From positions 1 through 33,224 of IMG/VR virus record IMGVR_UViG_3300019730_000004: DNA of 33,224 nucleotides; one strand, given 5' to 3'. The position numbers were made by a program, and so were the translations under genes. Every line of letters begins with the position of its first letter. The stretch's first letter is position 1. This DNA is from a virus. Shown here piece after piece: positions 17,701 through 23,914 of this stretch. Below the pieces are notes generated by a model. It saw nothing but the letters and a program-made list of their open reading frames with translations, was not told the DNA's origin and searched no databases.

Positions 17701-18414
17701 AACTTGTATCAAACAGGATTAACAGAGACTAACGCAAAAGAAAATATCTTCAATAAATTGGCACAAGTCAGTATAGAGAGTTCTAAGACTCTTTTAGAGC
17801 AACCACTATTGCAAGGTGTACAAGAGTTGTTTGGTGGATATGGTAGCGAAGGTATATTGCAAAATGTGGCTAACATTGTAAGGACTGCACCGCTTCAAGT
17901 AGTGCCAGGGCTTTCACTGGCCAGACAGGCAAGACAGACTATTGATCCTACCATAAGAAACATTGATTATAACTCATTGTTGCAAAGTCTTAGGAATCAA
18001 CTACCATTCACTAGTTCTTCGTTACCACCAAAATTCTCAACACTTGGAGAAGAACAACAGTATTCCGGTGGCATGGCTCAGAAGTTCTTAAGTCCTGCGA
18101 CTATTACTCAGTTAGACCCAACACCATTGGAAAATGAAATAATAGAAGTATTCCAAACTACAGGAGATCGTGACGTATTCCCTAAAGCAGCGCCAAAGAG
18201 TTTTAGTAAGGACAAAGTACGATATGAATTGACTAAAGAAGAGCAAAGCCAATTCCAAGAAGTTATGGGGCAGTATGTTAAAGACCAACTTGAAAAACTT
18301 ATGAATACACCTAATTACAATAAACTTACACCAGAGCAAAAAGCAAAATTATTTAGTGCTGTTATATCTGACGGCTACGACATAGCAAAGGCGGATTACT
18401 TCGATGGTAGATAG
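14701..18414 (+). CDS. Large internal virion / ejection protein with SAP-like motif (1237 aa)
   Basis: Longest gene. An N-terminal Pro/Thr-rich region is followed by several Gly/Ala-rich amphipathic or membrane-seeking segments (about residues 115-140, 190-250, 310-340) that could form a channel on ejection. About 380-412 a SAP-like motif is visible (EQLTQALQQRGLDATGTKAE), a fold that binds DNA. The C-terminal third has aromatic helical segments (GRLVLPYAYTPANITDKVF; SALMYLGYMLAKAGI). Layout fits the inner-core protein that forms the trans-envelope conduit in short-tailed phages. AAGGAG precedes the ATG. A 24-codon frame overlaps its end. Confidence 0.7.
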   Translation: MARALDELIRGNKPRALDKLLPDQGVSALREQMVQERGYVSQVAKPPVFGPVSQPTTTTPLQFLGRPKTPTTVPTTQQAMDPRGLQQAMKTSVAESGRTFGTDIKEAVPFVGKQLVAGASDVAGGILNLPRLLHTGVREAGAGIESAVTGKDVQFKGDVITDILGKGVEQQEQVGQYYGKADTPVGRVIGGAIRSIPQIAPVLAGATPATGLGFIGGQALGGGARDIEQRGGSTLQQIVGGGAKAGLEIATEVGPIGRLADIVGGKAGLKQVGKQMIEEFFGEGISTALNPLIDRAVFDPDAEFATAGEILESGITGSLAALITGGSAAKINSALQAAKNPTPENIDTLVNDVEIATGQAIPPEAVEQMKAEAQTINQFKTQEQLTQALQQRGLDATGTKAEQRARLKDAMAKPRKLDALIEKQAPTTMAAQIDQPSMARPASLVQQEGVRKTFESIQASPMVSEAIKKSMDPQQFVYEGITNEETMAQARDNLGTAQDFLQKPVGEDFTALDTARGIELMRQASNQGDFDTFNRLALKQAEQLTEAGQAVQAASMLRRMTPDGYLQYLNREVSKLNETGKQKQAQEDISELQKAIDNATPEQLTKIENILKKRNIKYSELTPENIQEYIDQIKDKSGIVELTADESKFIYDKIAESLTLEGRAKDIAIAEAYKVFEDKIPAKNKDKVAALQRISMLLNVKTQSRNVLGNLLMQTAEIGKEALAIPIDVALSKVTGERTLTPYRGTDITRGLQGVKKGLYEAWDDYYRGINTRRDSGQFETRSGKIFPTDTKFGPLNAVNKGLNKANDLTSFLLSAGDRPFFEATYNMEKSRLERLPQYQGKPDLVEQQALQTAEERTFQNQSALAKSAVEIREKAGLFGRLVLPYAYTPANITDKVFDYSPLGSIRTIGKNVVTDIKRGEFNQREFAERASRNLTGSALMYLGYMLAKAGIITGAYSEDKDEREFQKSIGIQDYAFTDGKTQFNFDWAQPIAVPFATGANLYQTGLTETNAKENIFNKLAQVSIESSKTLLEQPLLQGVQELFGGYGSEGILQNVANIVRTAPLQVVPGLSLARQARQTIDPTIRNIDYNSLLQSLRNQLPFTSSSLPPKFSTLGEEQQYSGGMAQKFLSPATITQLDPTPLENEIIEVFQTTGDRDVFPKAAPKSFSKDKVRYELTKEEQSQFQEVMGQYVKDQLEKLMNTPNYNKLTPEQKAKLFSAVISDGYDIAKADYFDGR

Positions 18415-18478
18415 AATAGTTGATGTTATAGTACTGATATTATTTATAATTGCAAGTATATGGTATAAGCGAAAGTAA
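18404..18478 (+). CDS. Possible 24-aa transmembrane microprotein
   Basis: A short frame that overlaps the end of the ejection-protein gene and encodes MVDRIVDVIVLILFIIASIW followed by YKRK: a single hydrophobic helix with a positive C-terminal tail. Upstream spacing of AAAGGCGG is long and the site is weak. Position at the head of the lysis region fits a small membrane protein, but the length is too short for certainty. Confidence 0.4.
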   Translation: MVDRIVDVIVLILFIIASIWYKRK

Positions 18479-18488
18479 CCGCAAAGAC

Positions 18489-18517
18489 TTTAAACCTGAG
18501 TAAAAGGGTGATATACT
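18489..18517 (+). promoter_or_regulatory. Promoter of the lysis region
   Basis: TTTAAA at 18489-18494, 17-base spacer, TATACT at 18512-18517, followed by AACGGAGG and the first lysis-region gene. The -10 matches five of six and the -35 four of six. Confidence 0.5.
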
Positions 18518-18540
18518 ATAAGAAAACGGAGGACGTATAA

Positions 18541-18816
18541 ATGGATAAGGACACTTATGAGATTCTTGACAGACAAGATAAAATAAGTTCAAGAATGTTT
18601 TACCTAGCTTGCATTCTATCATTTCTGCTGTTTGCTTCGATAATTAATACTAACGTGCTTATTAACAAGTCTGTAGAGACTATGGAAAAGAGCGTTACTG
18701 AAATATCGAGTATAAAAGCGGATGAAGTGAAAGAGATCGTTAGGCTGTATTTTGAAACTGATTATGATTTTGGTGAATATGAGCAAAACATAACGCAAAC
18801 GCAAACTGTTGATTAA
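18541..18816 (+). CDS. Single-pass membrane protein in the lysis region (91 aa)
   Basis: About residues 18-42 (MFYLACILSFLLFASIINTN) form one transmembrane helix, followed by an amphipathic or coiled-coil helix (VETMEKSVTEISSIKADEVK) and an acidic C-terminal tail. The strong ACGGAGG site precedes the ATG. The gene is first in the lysis transcript. It could be a holin-like or spanin-like accessory, but it matches no family I recognise. Confidence 0.65.
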   Translation: MDKDTYEILDRQDKISSRMFYLACILSFLLFASIINTNVLINKSVETMEKSVTEISSIKADEVKEIVRLYFETDYDFGEYEQNITQTQTVD

Positions 18817-18833
18817 ATGGAAGGTGAAAAATA

Positions 18834-18935
18834 ATGCCAAAACCAGCCAAACAAAGGAAATATACAAAACCAACCAAGCCTACAAAAAACAAGAAGGTCA
18901 CTAAGAAGGGTGCCGGACAAGGAAGGAAGCGGTGA
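18834..18935 (+). CDS. 33-aa highly basic peptide
   Basis: Encodes MPKPAKQRKYTKPTKPTKN and a further Lys/Arg/Gly-rich tail; roughly 14 of 33 residues are Lys or Arg and there are almost no hydrophobics. GAAGGTG lies upstream. It fits exactly between two membrane-protein genes and ends one base before the next ATG. Function is unknown; binding to nucleic acid or to anionic wall polymers would suit its charge, as inference only. Confidence 0.55.
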   Translation: MPKPAKQRKYTKPTKPTKNKKVTKKGAGQGRKR

Positions 18936-18936
18936 T

Positions 18937-19188
18937 ATGTGTACAAAAGAGAATTGTCCATATAAAGATGTCATAGAAGACCATGAGTCACGTATTCGTG
19001 ATGCCGAAGACCTTAAGTCAGTCATTGTAGGAATACAAAAGGATGTCGGCTATATACTGAAAGTTTTGGACCCTTTAGTTAAAGCGGTGGAAGAGTTGAG
19101 GAACAAGCCAGCCAAAAGGTGGGAAGTCTTAATTGGCGTACTCATTGGTGGCGGTGGAACTTATTTATTGTCACAGATATTAAGTTAG
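18937..19188 (+). CDS. XhlA-like lysis accessory protein (83 aa)
   Basis: An N-terminal soluble part with a coiled coil (DHESRIRDAEDLKSV to VKAVEELRN) and a C-terminal transmembrane helix (WEVLIGVLIGGGGTYLLSQIL) give the layout of the XhlA haemolysin family, which acts with a holin in Firmicutes phages and PBSX. The start is set at the ATG at 18937, preceded by GGAAGCGGTG; a longer frame from 18910 lacks a ribosome site. It is ten bases upstream of the holin gene. Confidence 0.75.
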   Translation: MCTKENCPYKDVIEDHESRIRDAEDLKSVIVGIQKDVGYILKVLDPLVKAVEELRNKPAKRWEVLIGVLIGGGGTYLLSQILS

Positions 19189-19198
19189 GAGTGAAAAC

Positions 19199-19387
19199 AT
19201 GCAAAGTAGATTAAAAAGTCCTGTAGTATGGGCGGCGATTCTTGGACAGTTGGTTATTATACTAACTGCAACAGGAGTAATCCCAATTGAGGTTGTGGGC
19301 CAAGTAGAGGTCATTGGTGCAGCGTTAATTGAAATTTTAACTGTAGTAGCCGTGTTAAACAACCCAACAAACAAGAACGGATTTTAA
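19199..19387 (+). CDS. Holin
   Basis: Small 62-aa membrane protein that would permeabilise the inner membrane to release the endolysin. It opens with the basic MQSRLKSPVVWA, has two hydrophobic segments (AAILGQLVIILTATGVI and VIGAALIEILTVVAVL) and ends LNNPTNKNGF, the typical tail of small Firmicutes holins. AGGAGTG precedes the ATG. Confidence 0.85.
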   Translation: MQSRLKSPVVWAAILGQLVIILTATGVIPIEVVGQVEVIGAALIEILTVVAVLNNPTNKNGF

Positions 19388-19458
19388 ACCGATTTAAGGC
19401 CTTCTGATGTGCTACCCTATACAATGTATAGCAAACGCCGTTGGGAGGCTTTTTCGGT
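19387..19458 (+). terminator. Structured terminator-like element after the holin
   Basis: Outer helix AACCGA / TCGGTT, then AAGGCCTTC pairing with GGGAGGCTTT (wobbles included) next to a TTTTT tract, and an inner hairpin CTATAC / GTATAG. It lies between the holin and the subtilisin-like gene and would lower downstream expression or act as an RNA processing site. The T tract is inside the outer helix, so terminator and extended helix may be alternative folds. Confidence 0.5.
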
Positions 19459-19476
19459 TGAATGAGAGGTGTTAGA

Positions 19477-20391
19477 ATGGAAATAATCAAAGTAGCCATC
19501 CTTGAACTTGGAGCAGATGATAACCAAACCATGCCGATATACATGGGAACGGATATCGAAGGTAAGTTTGAGAATGAACACGCTGAAAATGTTTATAAGA
19601 AAATCACAAATAAGAATGCTGATGGCGTAGAACTGTATTTACTGCCAAAAACTAAAGGCGGTCTTAAGTGGTGCTTAGATAACGGTGTCCACATTGTATC
19701 AATGAGCGCTTTGGATTGGGACGTTGTAGGCGGTGATGAAATAAAGCAAAAGTATATCGAAAAGTATGAGAAACCATTACTAAAGCAAGCGTTTTGTATA
19801 TGTGGTGCTGGGAATGATGGCGATAATGGCGAAAGTTCAGCTTCGCAACGTGGATGGTTTGCTGTAGGAGCAGTAGATAAAAACTTTATGCCTCGTAGTT
19901 ATTCATCATGGGGGCTGTCTGAGGTTGATTGTGTCGCTGTTGATGGACTTGACGGAGACTTTGGGACATCTTATTCAGCACCAGTGATTACTGACGGTGC
20001 AATTGACTTTGCTATAATGCATAGGCGCTTTACTGGATTTGTGCCTAACAACCCATATCACTATAAAGAGCATGTTCTTGATAACTGCTTTGATGTTTGG
20101 GAACCTGGATGGGATAAAAGAACAGGCGCAGGTGTTTACCGCAGACCTACAAGATGGATATTTAAACTTGTTGATTTTACTGTTGATGAATTAGAATACA
20201 AAGTTAGAAGAATTGTAGCGTATAACAATGGCAATATGACTAGTGATAAACCAGTAACAGTTGTTGGTGATGTAAAGCCAAAGATTGAAAATGGTAGAAT
20301 AACATTAAGTGCAACTAATTTGTCTAATGTCTTTGGATTCAGCAAGGCATGGGATCAATCAACTCAAAAAGCTACCTACAGTGGGAGGTGA
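19477..20391 (+). CDS. Subtilisin-like (S8) protein with a CuAO-N-like C-terminal domain (304 aa)
   Basis: The pattern of a subtilase is clear: VKVAILELG at residues 5-12, NEHAENVYKKI near 33-43, VHIVSMSAL near 71-79, GAGNDGDNGESS near 110-121, WFAVGAVDKN and SYSSWG near 127-146, and GTSYSAP at 163-169 with the likely nucleophile Ser165. His35 aligns with the S8 histidine and Asn113 with the oxyanion Asn, but the usual Asp of D-T-G is Glu10. The last 45 residues (NGRITLSATNLSNVFGFSKA followed by WDQSTQKATY) resemble the copper-amine-oxidase N-terminal domain used as a wall or surface module in Firmicutes. The start is placed at 19477 after GAGAGGTG. No signal peptide. It lies between holin and M15 endolysin, so export by the holin is plausible. 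Confidence 0.72.
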   Translation: MEIIKVAILELGADDNQTMPIYMGTDIEGKFENEHAENVYKKITNKNADGVELYLLPKTKGGLKWCLDNGVHIVSMSALDWDVVGGDEIKQKYIEKYEKPLLKQAFCICGAGNDGDNGESSASQRGWFAVGAVDKNFMPRSYSSWGLSEVDCVAVDGLDGDFGTSYSAPVITDGAIDFAIMHRRFTGFVPNNPYHYKEHVLDNCFDVWEPGWDKRTGAGVYRRPTRWIFKLVDFTVDELEYKVRRIVAYNNGNMTSDKPVTVVGDVKPKIENGRITLSATNLSNVFGFSKAWDQSTQKATYSGR

Positions 20392-20395
20392 CGAA

Positions 20396-20818
20396 GTGAA
20401 ACTATACGATGGAGAAATAAACAAGTATTTTAATATGCATGAGTTCGCCTGTAAAAGTGATGGTTCTATAATCGACAATCCACATGTTAGGCTGTTCTAT
20501 GAAATGCTACTAGAGTTTAGGCTATGGTATAACCGCCCTATTGGTATTGAGTCAGGCTTTAGAACTATAAAATATAACAAGATGGTTGGAGGCTCACCTC
20601 AAAGTCAACACCTTAAAGGCGTAGCAGCTGATATTCATTTTCCAACTGATGAAGATATGTCCTTTGAAAGAAAAAGCCAATTCTTAGGCAACGTAAAGAC
20701 TAAATGGTATGATATATGCGACAAGTATGGCATCAAAGGCGGTGTAGGTTTCTATGAGTGGGGTTTCCACCTTGACGCAAGAGTAGACAAGCCTAGATCA
20801 TTTTGGGATCATAGATAA
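20396..20818 (+). CDS. M15 peptidase endolysin (D-Ala/L-Ala metallo-endopeptidase type)
   Basis: Cleaves peptide bonds in peptidoglycan. The zinc motifs are visible: SQHLKGVAADIHF (S-x-H-x3-G-x-A-x-D) and EWGFHLD (E-x3-H-x-D). The SGFRTIKYN segment before them is also standard in Peptidase_M15A. I choose the GTG at 20396 as the start because GGGAGGTG is placed six bases upstream, at the end of the subtilase gene. At 140 aa it is a catalytic domain alone, with no wall-binding domain. Confidence 0.9.
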   Translation: MKLYDGEINKYFNMHEFACKSDGSIIDNPHVRLFYEMLLEFRLWYNRPIGIESGFRTIKYNKMVGGSPQSQHLKGVAADIHFPTDEDMSFERKSQFLGNVKTKWYDICDKYGIKGGVGFYEWGFHLDARVDKPRSFWDHR

Positions 20819-20823
20819 TAAAA

Positions 20824-20842
20824 AGGCCCCTTATCGGGGCCT
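20824..20842. terminator. Bidirectional terminator between convergent blocks
   Basis: AGGCCCC / GGGGCCT (7 bp, loop TTATC). On the minus strand it is followed by TTTTTATTA and is a textbook intrinsic terminator for the leftward operon; on the plus strand it is followed by ATATAAT and is weaker. It closes the lysis region and the replication region. Confidence 0.88.
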
Positions 20843-20849
20843 ATATAAT

Positions 20850-20905
20850 GTCCGGTTGTATTCGTAAACAACAACCCTATATTAGCAGTGGATAGTTTGC
20901 CGGAC
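20850..20905 (-). other. Three-way-junction RNA element in the 3' end of the leftward operon
   Basis: GTCCGG (20850-20855) pairs with CCGGAC (20900-20905) as an outer helix. Inside are a hairpin GTTGT / ACAAC and another CTAT / ATAG. It lies between the YopX stop codon and the terminator, so it would be the 3' untranslated end of the long minus-strand transcript. I see no hammerhead or twister core motif. Confidence 0.45.
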
Positions 20906-20910
20906 TTATA

Positions 20911-21333
20911 TTATTTGTCGTGGATGTTTCTGTGTGTTAGTTCGCAGTACTCGCTATAATCATTCTTTCTAGCATCAAGCATTGAATAATCCCACTCTAC
21001 GTATTCAAGATAATCTTCGCGCTCTATCTCTTCGCCTGTAAGTGAGGCTATAACATAATCACGTCTGTACCATTCTTCCTTAGGCCATTTCATTTCATCA
21101 CCTTCAAAGATCAGCTCACCGTTCTTGTCTTTCAATCCTGTACACTGACATAACGTTTTGTTATCAATTTCAACATCAGTCAAATAAAAATATGATTTTC
21201 CTTGTGTATTTAATGTCGATACACATATCACATGCTGTTCTAGGTCAGTCCCATCACCTTTGCAAGCATAATAACCTTCTGCCCATTCCGAGTTGTCCAA
21301 CCGTTTCGCCTTGCTTAAAAATCTCTCGTTCAA
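20911..21333 (-). CDS. YopX family protein (140 aa)
   Basis: Last gene of the leftward operon. The segment CTGLKDKNGELIFEGDEMKW is diagnostic of YopX proteins, which are common in Firmicutes phages and have no known biochemical role. The start is a TTG at 21333 (MNERFLSKAKRL), chosen because AAGGAG stands about eight bases upstream; the longer frame from 21375 would run through the previous gene. It follows the 52-aa gene by four bases. Confidence 0.85.
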   Translation of the reverse strand: MNERFLSKAKRLDNSEWAEGYYACKGDGTDLEQHVICVSTLNTQGKSYFYLTDVEIDNKTLCQCTGLKDKNGELIFEGDEMKWPKEEWYRRDYVIASLTGEEIEREDYLEYVEWDYSMLDARKNDYSEYCELTHRNIHDK

Positions 21334-21337
21334 ACAA

Positions 21338-21496
21338 TCACTCCTTAAATTTTTCGTTTGCCACACGTTCTCCAACTTCTTTTATAACTTCTAACCTATC
21401 TTTGTTAAACAACAAAGCAATGCTTATGTCTTTCTTTATCATGGCTTCTAGTTCTTCTTTGGTTTTACAGCTTCTATATGCCGTTTCGTATGTCAT
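21338..21496 (-). CDS. Small helical protein of unknown function (52 aa)
   Basis: Reads MTYETAYRSCKTKEELEAMI and then a lysine-rich helical segment ending RVANEKFKE. An AAGGATG site is upstream. The ribosome site of the YopX gene lies inside its 3' end, so the two are coupled. Probably a single helix-turn-helix bundle; not recognised. Confidence 0.65.
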   Translation of the reverse strand: MTYETAYRSCKTKEELEAMIKKDISIALLFNKDRLEVIKEVGERVANEKFKE

Positions 21497-21500
21497 CTAA

Positions 21501-21773
21501 TCATCCTTCCCTTGCTGTGAATAAGTTATTCATTAAATCAAATAGATCCATTATATCTTTATCATTGACTTCGTTCTCAACAAACCACATCATCGTTTTA
21601 TCCATCTGTTCAGCCCATAATGGGTAAAAGTCGTTGAACTTGTCAGCATCAGTGCTAATTGCTGCCAAAAATCTCTGTGTTATGTCAGATATGTTATTAT
21701 AGTGCTGTATTCCTTGGTTTACTTTTTCGTTATGTTCCTCAACATTCTTCAATGCTTGCTCATAAATTTTCAT
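21501..21773 (-). CDS. Helical protein of unknown function (90 aa)
   Basis: Not recognised. Mostly helical and acidic (for example DIMDLFDLMNNLFTARE at the C terminus) with two Trp residues in the middle. GGGAGG stands seven bases before the ATG, inside the end of the upstream gene, with a 14-base gene overlap. Part of the replication operon. Confidence 0.65.
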   Translation of the reverse strand: MKIYEQALKNVEEHNEKVNQGIQHYNNISDITQRFLAAISTDADKFNDFYPLWAEQMDKTMMWFVENEVNDKDIMDLFDLMNNLFTAREG

Positions 21774-21957
21774 CTTTTACCTCCCAGTTAAATACGCTAA
21801 ATAACCAAAAGTCAGCTAGTGTTCTCCATTTTGAATGAGTTGGACCTTTATAGTTAAACTCACCGCCTTGAAATACTACTTGATGCCCTTCGTCACTAAA
21901 TAATATTGTGCCTTGGTTATCAACTAAATGCTTTATGCAGTTATCCATGCCTATCAT
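21760..21957 (-). CDS. Small protein of unknown function (65 aa)
   Basis: Begins MIGMDNCIKHLVDNQGTI and continues with beta-like segments (HQVVFQGGEFNYKG) and an aromatic C terminus (LADFWLFSVFNWEV). The start at 21957 is chosen because AGGAGG lies four bases upstream; the ATG at 21948 is an alternative. It is eight bases after the helicase gene. Confidence 0.65.
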   Translation of the reverse strand: MIGMDNCIKHLVDNQGTILFSDEGHQVVFQGGEFNYKGPTHSKWRTLADFWLFSVFNWEVKDENL

Positions 21958-21965
21958 ATGTCCTC

Positions 21966-22883
21966 CTAAAATGGTGTGTCCTCTGATTTGATCCATTCCT
22001 GTTTACCTTCGTTACGCCAGTTTAAACTAAGCCTTTGTGGTACTCCTGAAATAACTTCTAAGTAAGTCCTGTTCTCATGGTCAAAAATTAAAGGCATTGT
22101 TTTATGTTTTCCGTTAAGCTTATTCTTTTTTAAAGACAGCCAACCGTCCGGTTCATCATCTGCTGGATCAAAGTTACGCCATACAACAAATACATTATCA
22201 CAACTATTAGCCATATCACTTGTGCCACTCATATCAAATATGTCTAACTCTATACCTCGTTGTGCTTGTTTCCTTGCATGATTAACGACTACGCTGTGAC
22301 AGTTATACTTTCTGTTTAGCAATATAATATTCTTAATGAAATCAGCTTGAGCAGCGTTTCTTTCTGCTTGAGAACTAGAAACTAGAGACATCATGTTGTC
22401 AAGGCATACAAGGTCTATCTTTTCAGTTTTAACATACTCAACAATTTCATTAAACATAGCTTCAAAGTCATGAAAGTTTGCTTCTGTCTTGCTTAATATG
22501 TGCAACTTATTCTCATGCCATTGTTCTATCATTTTAAGAATATGCTTTTTTGGTTCCTTAATGTATACTTTATTGGGCTTCGTAAGATCATATAATGATT
22601 TGTCTTTGCCTATAATCTTTAAATACAACTCTCTTATCAATTCCTCTTCATCGTATTCACCATCAACAAGCAATACTTTAAAACCTTTATCAATAGCATT
22701 CAGCAAAATCCTATGTAGTATAACTGATTTGCCTTCTTCTGATTGACTTGTTAATATCGTAATCTTTCGTGACATAAGATCATCAGTATAATCATCAGTA
22801 GAAAAACCAGTAGGTATATATTTTGTGTCTGCTCGCTTTATTGTTTTGTATGGTTTGACTGTAACATTACGAATATATCTCAT
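21966..22883 (-). CDS. DnaB-like replicative helicase / RecA-fold ATPase (305 aa)
   Basis: Probable 5'-3' fork helicase. Walker A is TSQSEEGKS at residues 45-53, an acidic segment VDGEYDEEE follows strand 2 at about 73-81, and Walker B is LVCLDN at about 158-163. SGTSDMANSCDNVFVVWRN near 220-238 corresponds to the DnaB motif that senses DNA and nucleotide. It lacks the DnaB N-terminal primase-binding domain, so it is the ATPase domain alone. It overlaps the initiator gene by four bases (ATGA). Confidence 0.82.
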   Translation of the reverse strand: MRYIRNVTVKPYKTIKRADTKYIPTGFSTDDYTDDLMSRKITILTSQSEEGKSVILHRILLNAIDKGFKVLLVDGEYDEEELIRELYLKIIGKDKSLYDLTKPNKVYIKEPKKHILKMIEQWHENKLHILSKTEANFHDFEAMFNEIVEYVKTEKIDLVCLDNMMSLVSSSQAERNAAQADFIKNIILLNRKYNCHSVVVNHARKQAQRGIELDIFDMSGTSDMANSCDNVFVVWRNFDPADDEPDGWLSLKKNKLNGKHKTMPLIFDHENRTYLEVISGVPQRLSLNWRNEGKQEWIKSEDTPF

Positions 22884-23719
22884 AACTTGACTATCCCTTC
22901 TTTACTTCTGTCAATCTTTATGCCAATGTTTTTGTTTGACTTATCTTTGTTGTCGTAATCGCCCTCTAGTATCTTTACAAAATTGTTAGGGTTAAATATC
23001 CAGTCAAACTTTAACCACTTCTTATCAGATGATTTAGTTAAAAACTTTGATGATTCAGCTTTATCTAATACCTCAATAACTTTTTCAAAACCATAATCAG
23101 CAATACGTGCATTAATCGCCTTTTTTCTTTGGTCGGTTATTTTTTGAGGTTGTGGCAGCGTTTTGCAATTTAATTCATAGTGCGCTACAATATCATTTAA
23201 ATACTGTACTGTACTGTACTGTACTGTACTTTGTGTACTTTTGTCATCAGAAACATCAGTTGTTGCTTTGTTTCCGTCGTCAGAAACCCCATTGTCGATA
23301 GGTTTTTCCTTGACTTTGTTTACATGTTTCTTGTCAGAAAGTGATATCAATAGATAATCAACATTCATAGTGGTTCCTGTTCTTTTGTATGTAGCTGTGC
23401 TATAATGTCGTTGAATCCTTTTTGAAGTCAAGATGTTGTATTCGTCAAACATAGTCTTGTCGAATATTCCCCATTCGACGCACTCACTGATTATTTTTGA
23501 TACAATGTCTTGGCTTAAACCAACTCTTCTGGCAAATAATTTTTGCTCTCTTAAAGACCAGTTAGTAAAATATCCTTTTTCACCGTATATAAGCTGAAAC
23601 ATAGATACTAATATGCCGTAACCTTCCATACCATAATCAGCAATTATTAAATTGACTTCGTCGCTCATGTGGCAATCTAAGGAAAAGTATTCAAGACCAG
23701 TCTTTATTGGTCTAGCCAT
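22880..23719 (-). CDS. Replication initiator, Lin1244/DUF4373-like (279 aa)
   Basis: The N-terminal domain (RPIKTGLEYFSLDCHMSDEV ... YGMEGYGILVSMFQLIYGEKGY) is the winged-helix Lin1244/Lin1753 type found in Firmicutes phage initiators. A low-complexity linker (about residues 140-175) contains two copies of STVQY, then a C-terminal helical domain with KWLKFDWIFNPNNFVKIL, typical of DnaD/DnaA-like loader proteins. It would open the origin and load the helicase encoded next to it. The linker DNA is a pentanucleotide repeat and may be the origin itself. Confidence 0.82.
   Translation of the reverse strand: MARPIKTGLEYFSLDCHMSDEVNLIIADYGMEGYGILVSMFQLIYGEKGYFTNWSLREQKLFARRVGLSQDIVSKIISECVEWGIFDKTMFDEYNILTSKRIQRHYSTATYKRTGTTMNVDYLLISLSDKKHVNKVKEKPIDNGVSDDGNKATTDVSDDKSTQSTVQYSTVQYLNDIVAHYELNCKTLPQPQKITDQRKKAINARIADYGFEKVIEVLDKAESSKFLTKSSDKKWLKFDWIFNPNNFVKILEGDYDNKDKSNKNIGIKIDRSKEGIVKL
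23202..23230. repeat. TACTG pentanucleotide tandem repeat, 5.8 copies
   Basis: Twenty-nine bases of TACTG units inside the linker of the initiator gene (read as CAGTA on the coding strand). Because the unit is 5 bp, three units encode five residues (STVQY), and any change of one or two units would shift the frame. Confidence 0.95.
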
Positions 23720-23866
23720 TTATTTTCCTTCTTTCTTAGGTTTGTTGTTTAGACTATTCATAATAGCAACCGCTATAAAGTCTTTCATAGATTGATCCCT
23801 GTTCAATGCCTCAAGTTTAATTTGCTTATGTTCTTCATCTGTTAAAATAATTGGAAAAGTCTTCAA
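23720..23866 (-). CDS. Ribbon-helix-helix DNA-binding protein (48 aa)
   Basis: Reads MKTFPIILTDEEHKQIKLEA and then DQSMKDFIAVAIMNSL, the strand-helix-helix of the CopG/Arc/ParG class, which binds palindromic DNA as a dimer. The start is a TTG with GAGGTG six bases upstream. The gene is first after a strong promoter that contains two palindromes, so it is probably an autorepressor of the replication operon. It is followed by TAAATG, coupling it to the initiator. Confidence 0.78.
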   Translation of the reverse strand: MKTFPIILTDEEHKQIKLEALNRDQSMKDFIAVAIMNSLNNKPKKEGK

Positions 23867-23884
23867 TGCTTACACCTCACTTTC

Positions 23885-23914
23885 TATACTATATAGTATA
23901 ACTAACATTAGTTA
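23885..23914. promoter_or_regulatory. Two operator palindromes in the replication promoter
   Basis: TATACTATATAGTATA (23885-23900) is a perfect 16-bp palindrome that includes the -10 element. TAACTAA-CA-TTAGTTA (23899-23914) is a perfect 7-bp inverted repeat filling the spacer. Both would be blocked by a bound dimer. The RHH protein encoded next is the obvious candidate ligand. Confidence 0.72.

Noticed and set aside
20309-20395. Upstream start for the M15 endolysin
   Set aside because: The extension runs through the end of the subtilase gene in another frame and has no ribosome site. The GTG at 20396 does.
20850-20905. Hammerhead or twister ribozyme
   Set aside because: A three-way junction is possible, but the CTGATGA / GAAA core of a hammerhead and the conserved twister loops are not present.
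23202-23230. CRISPR-like array
   Set aside because: The repeat unit is 5 bp with no spacers and it lies in a coding region. No other array-like pattern was noticed in the window.
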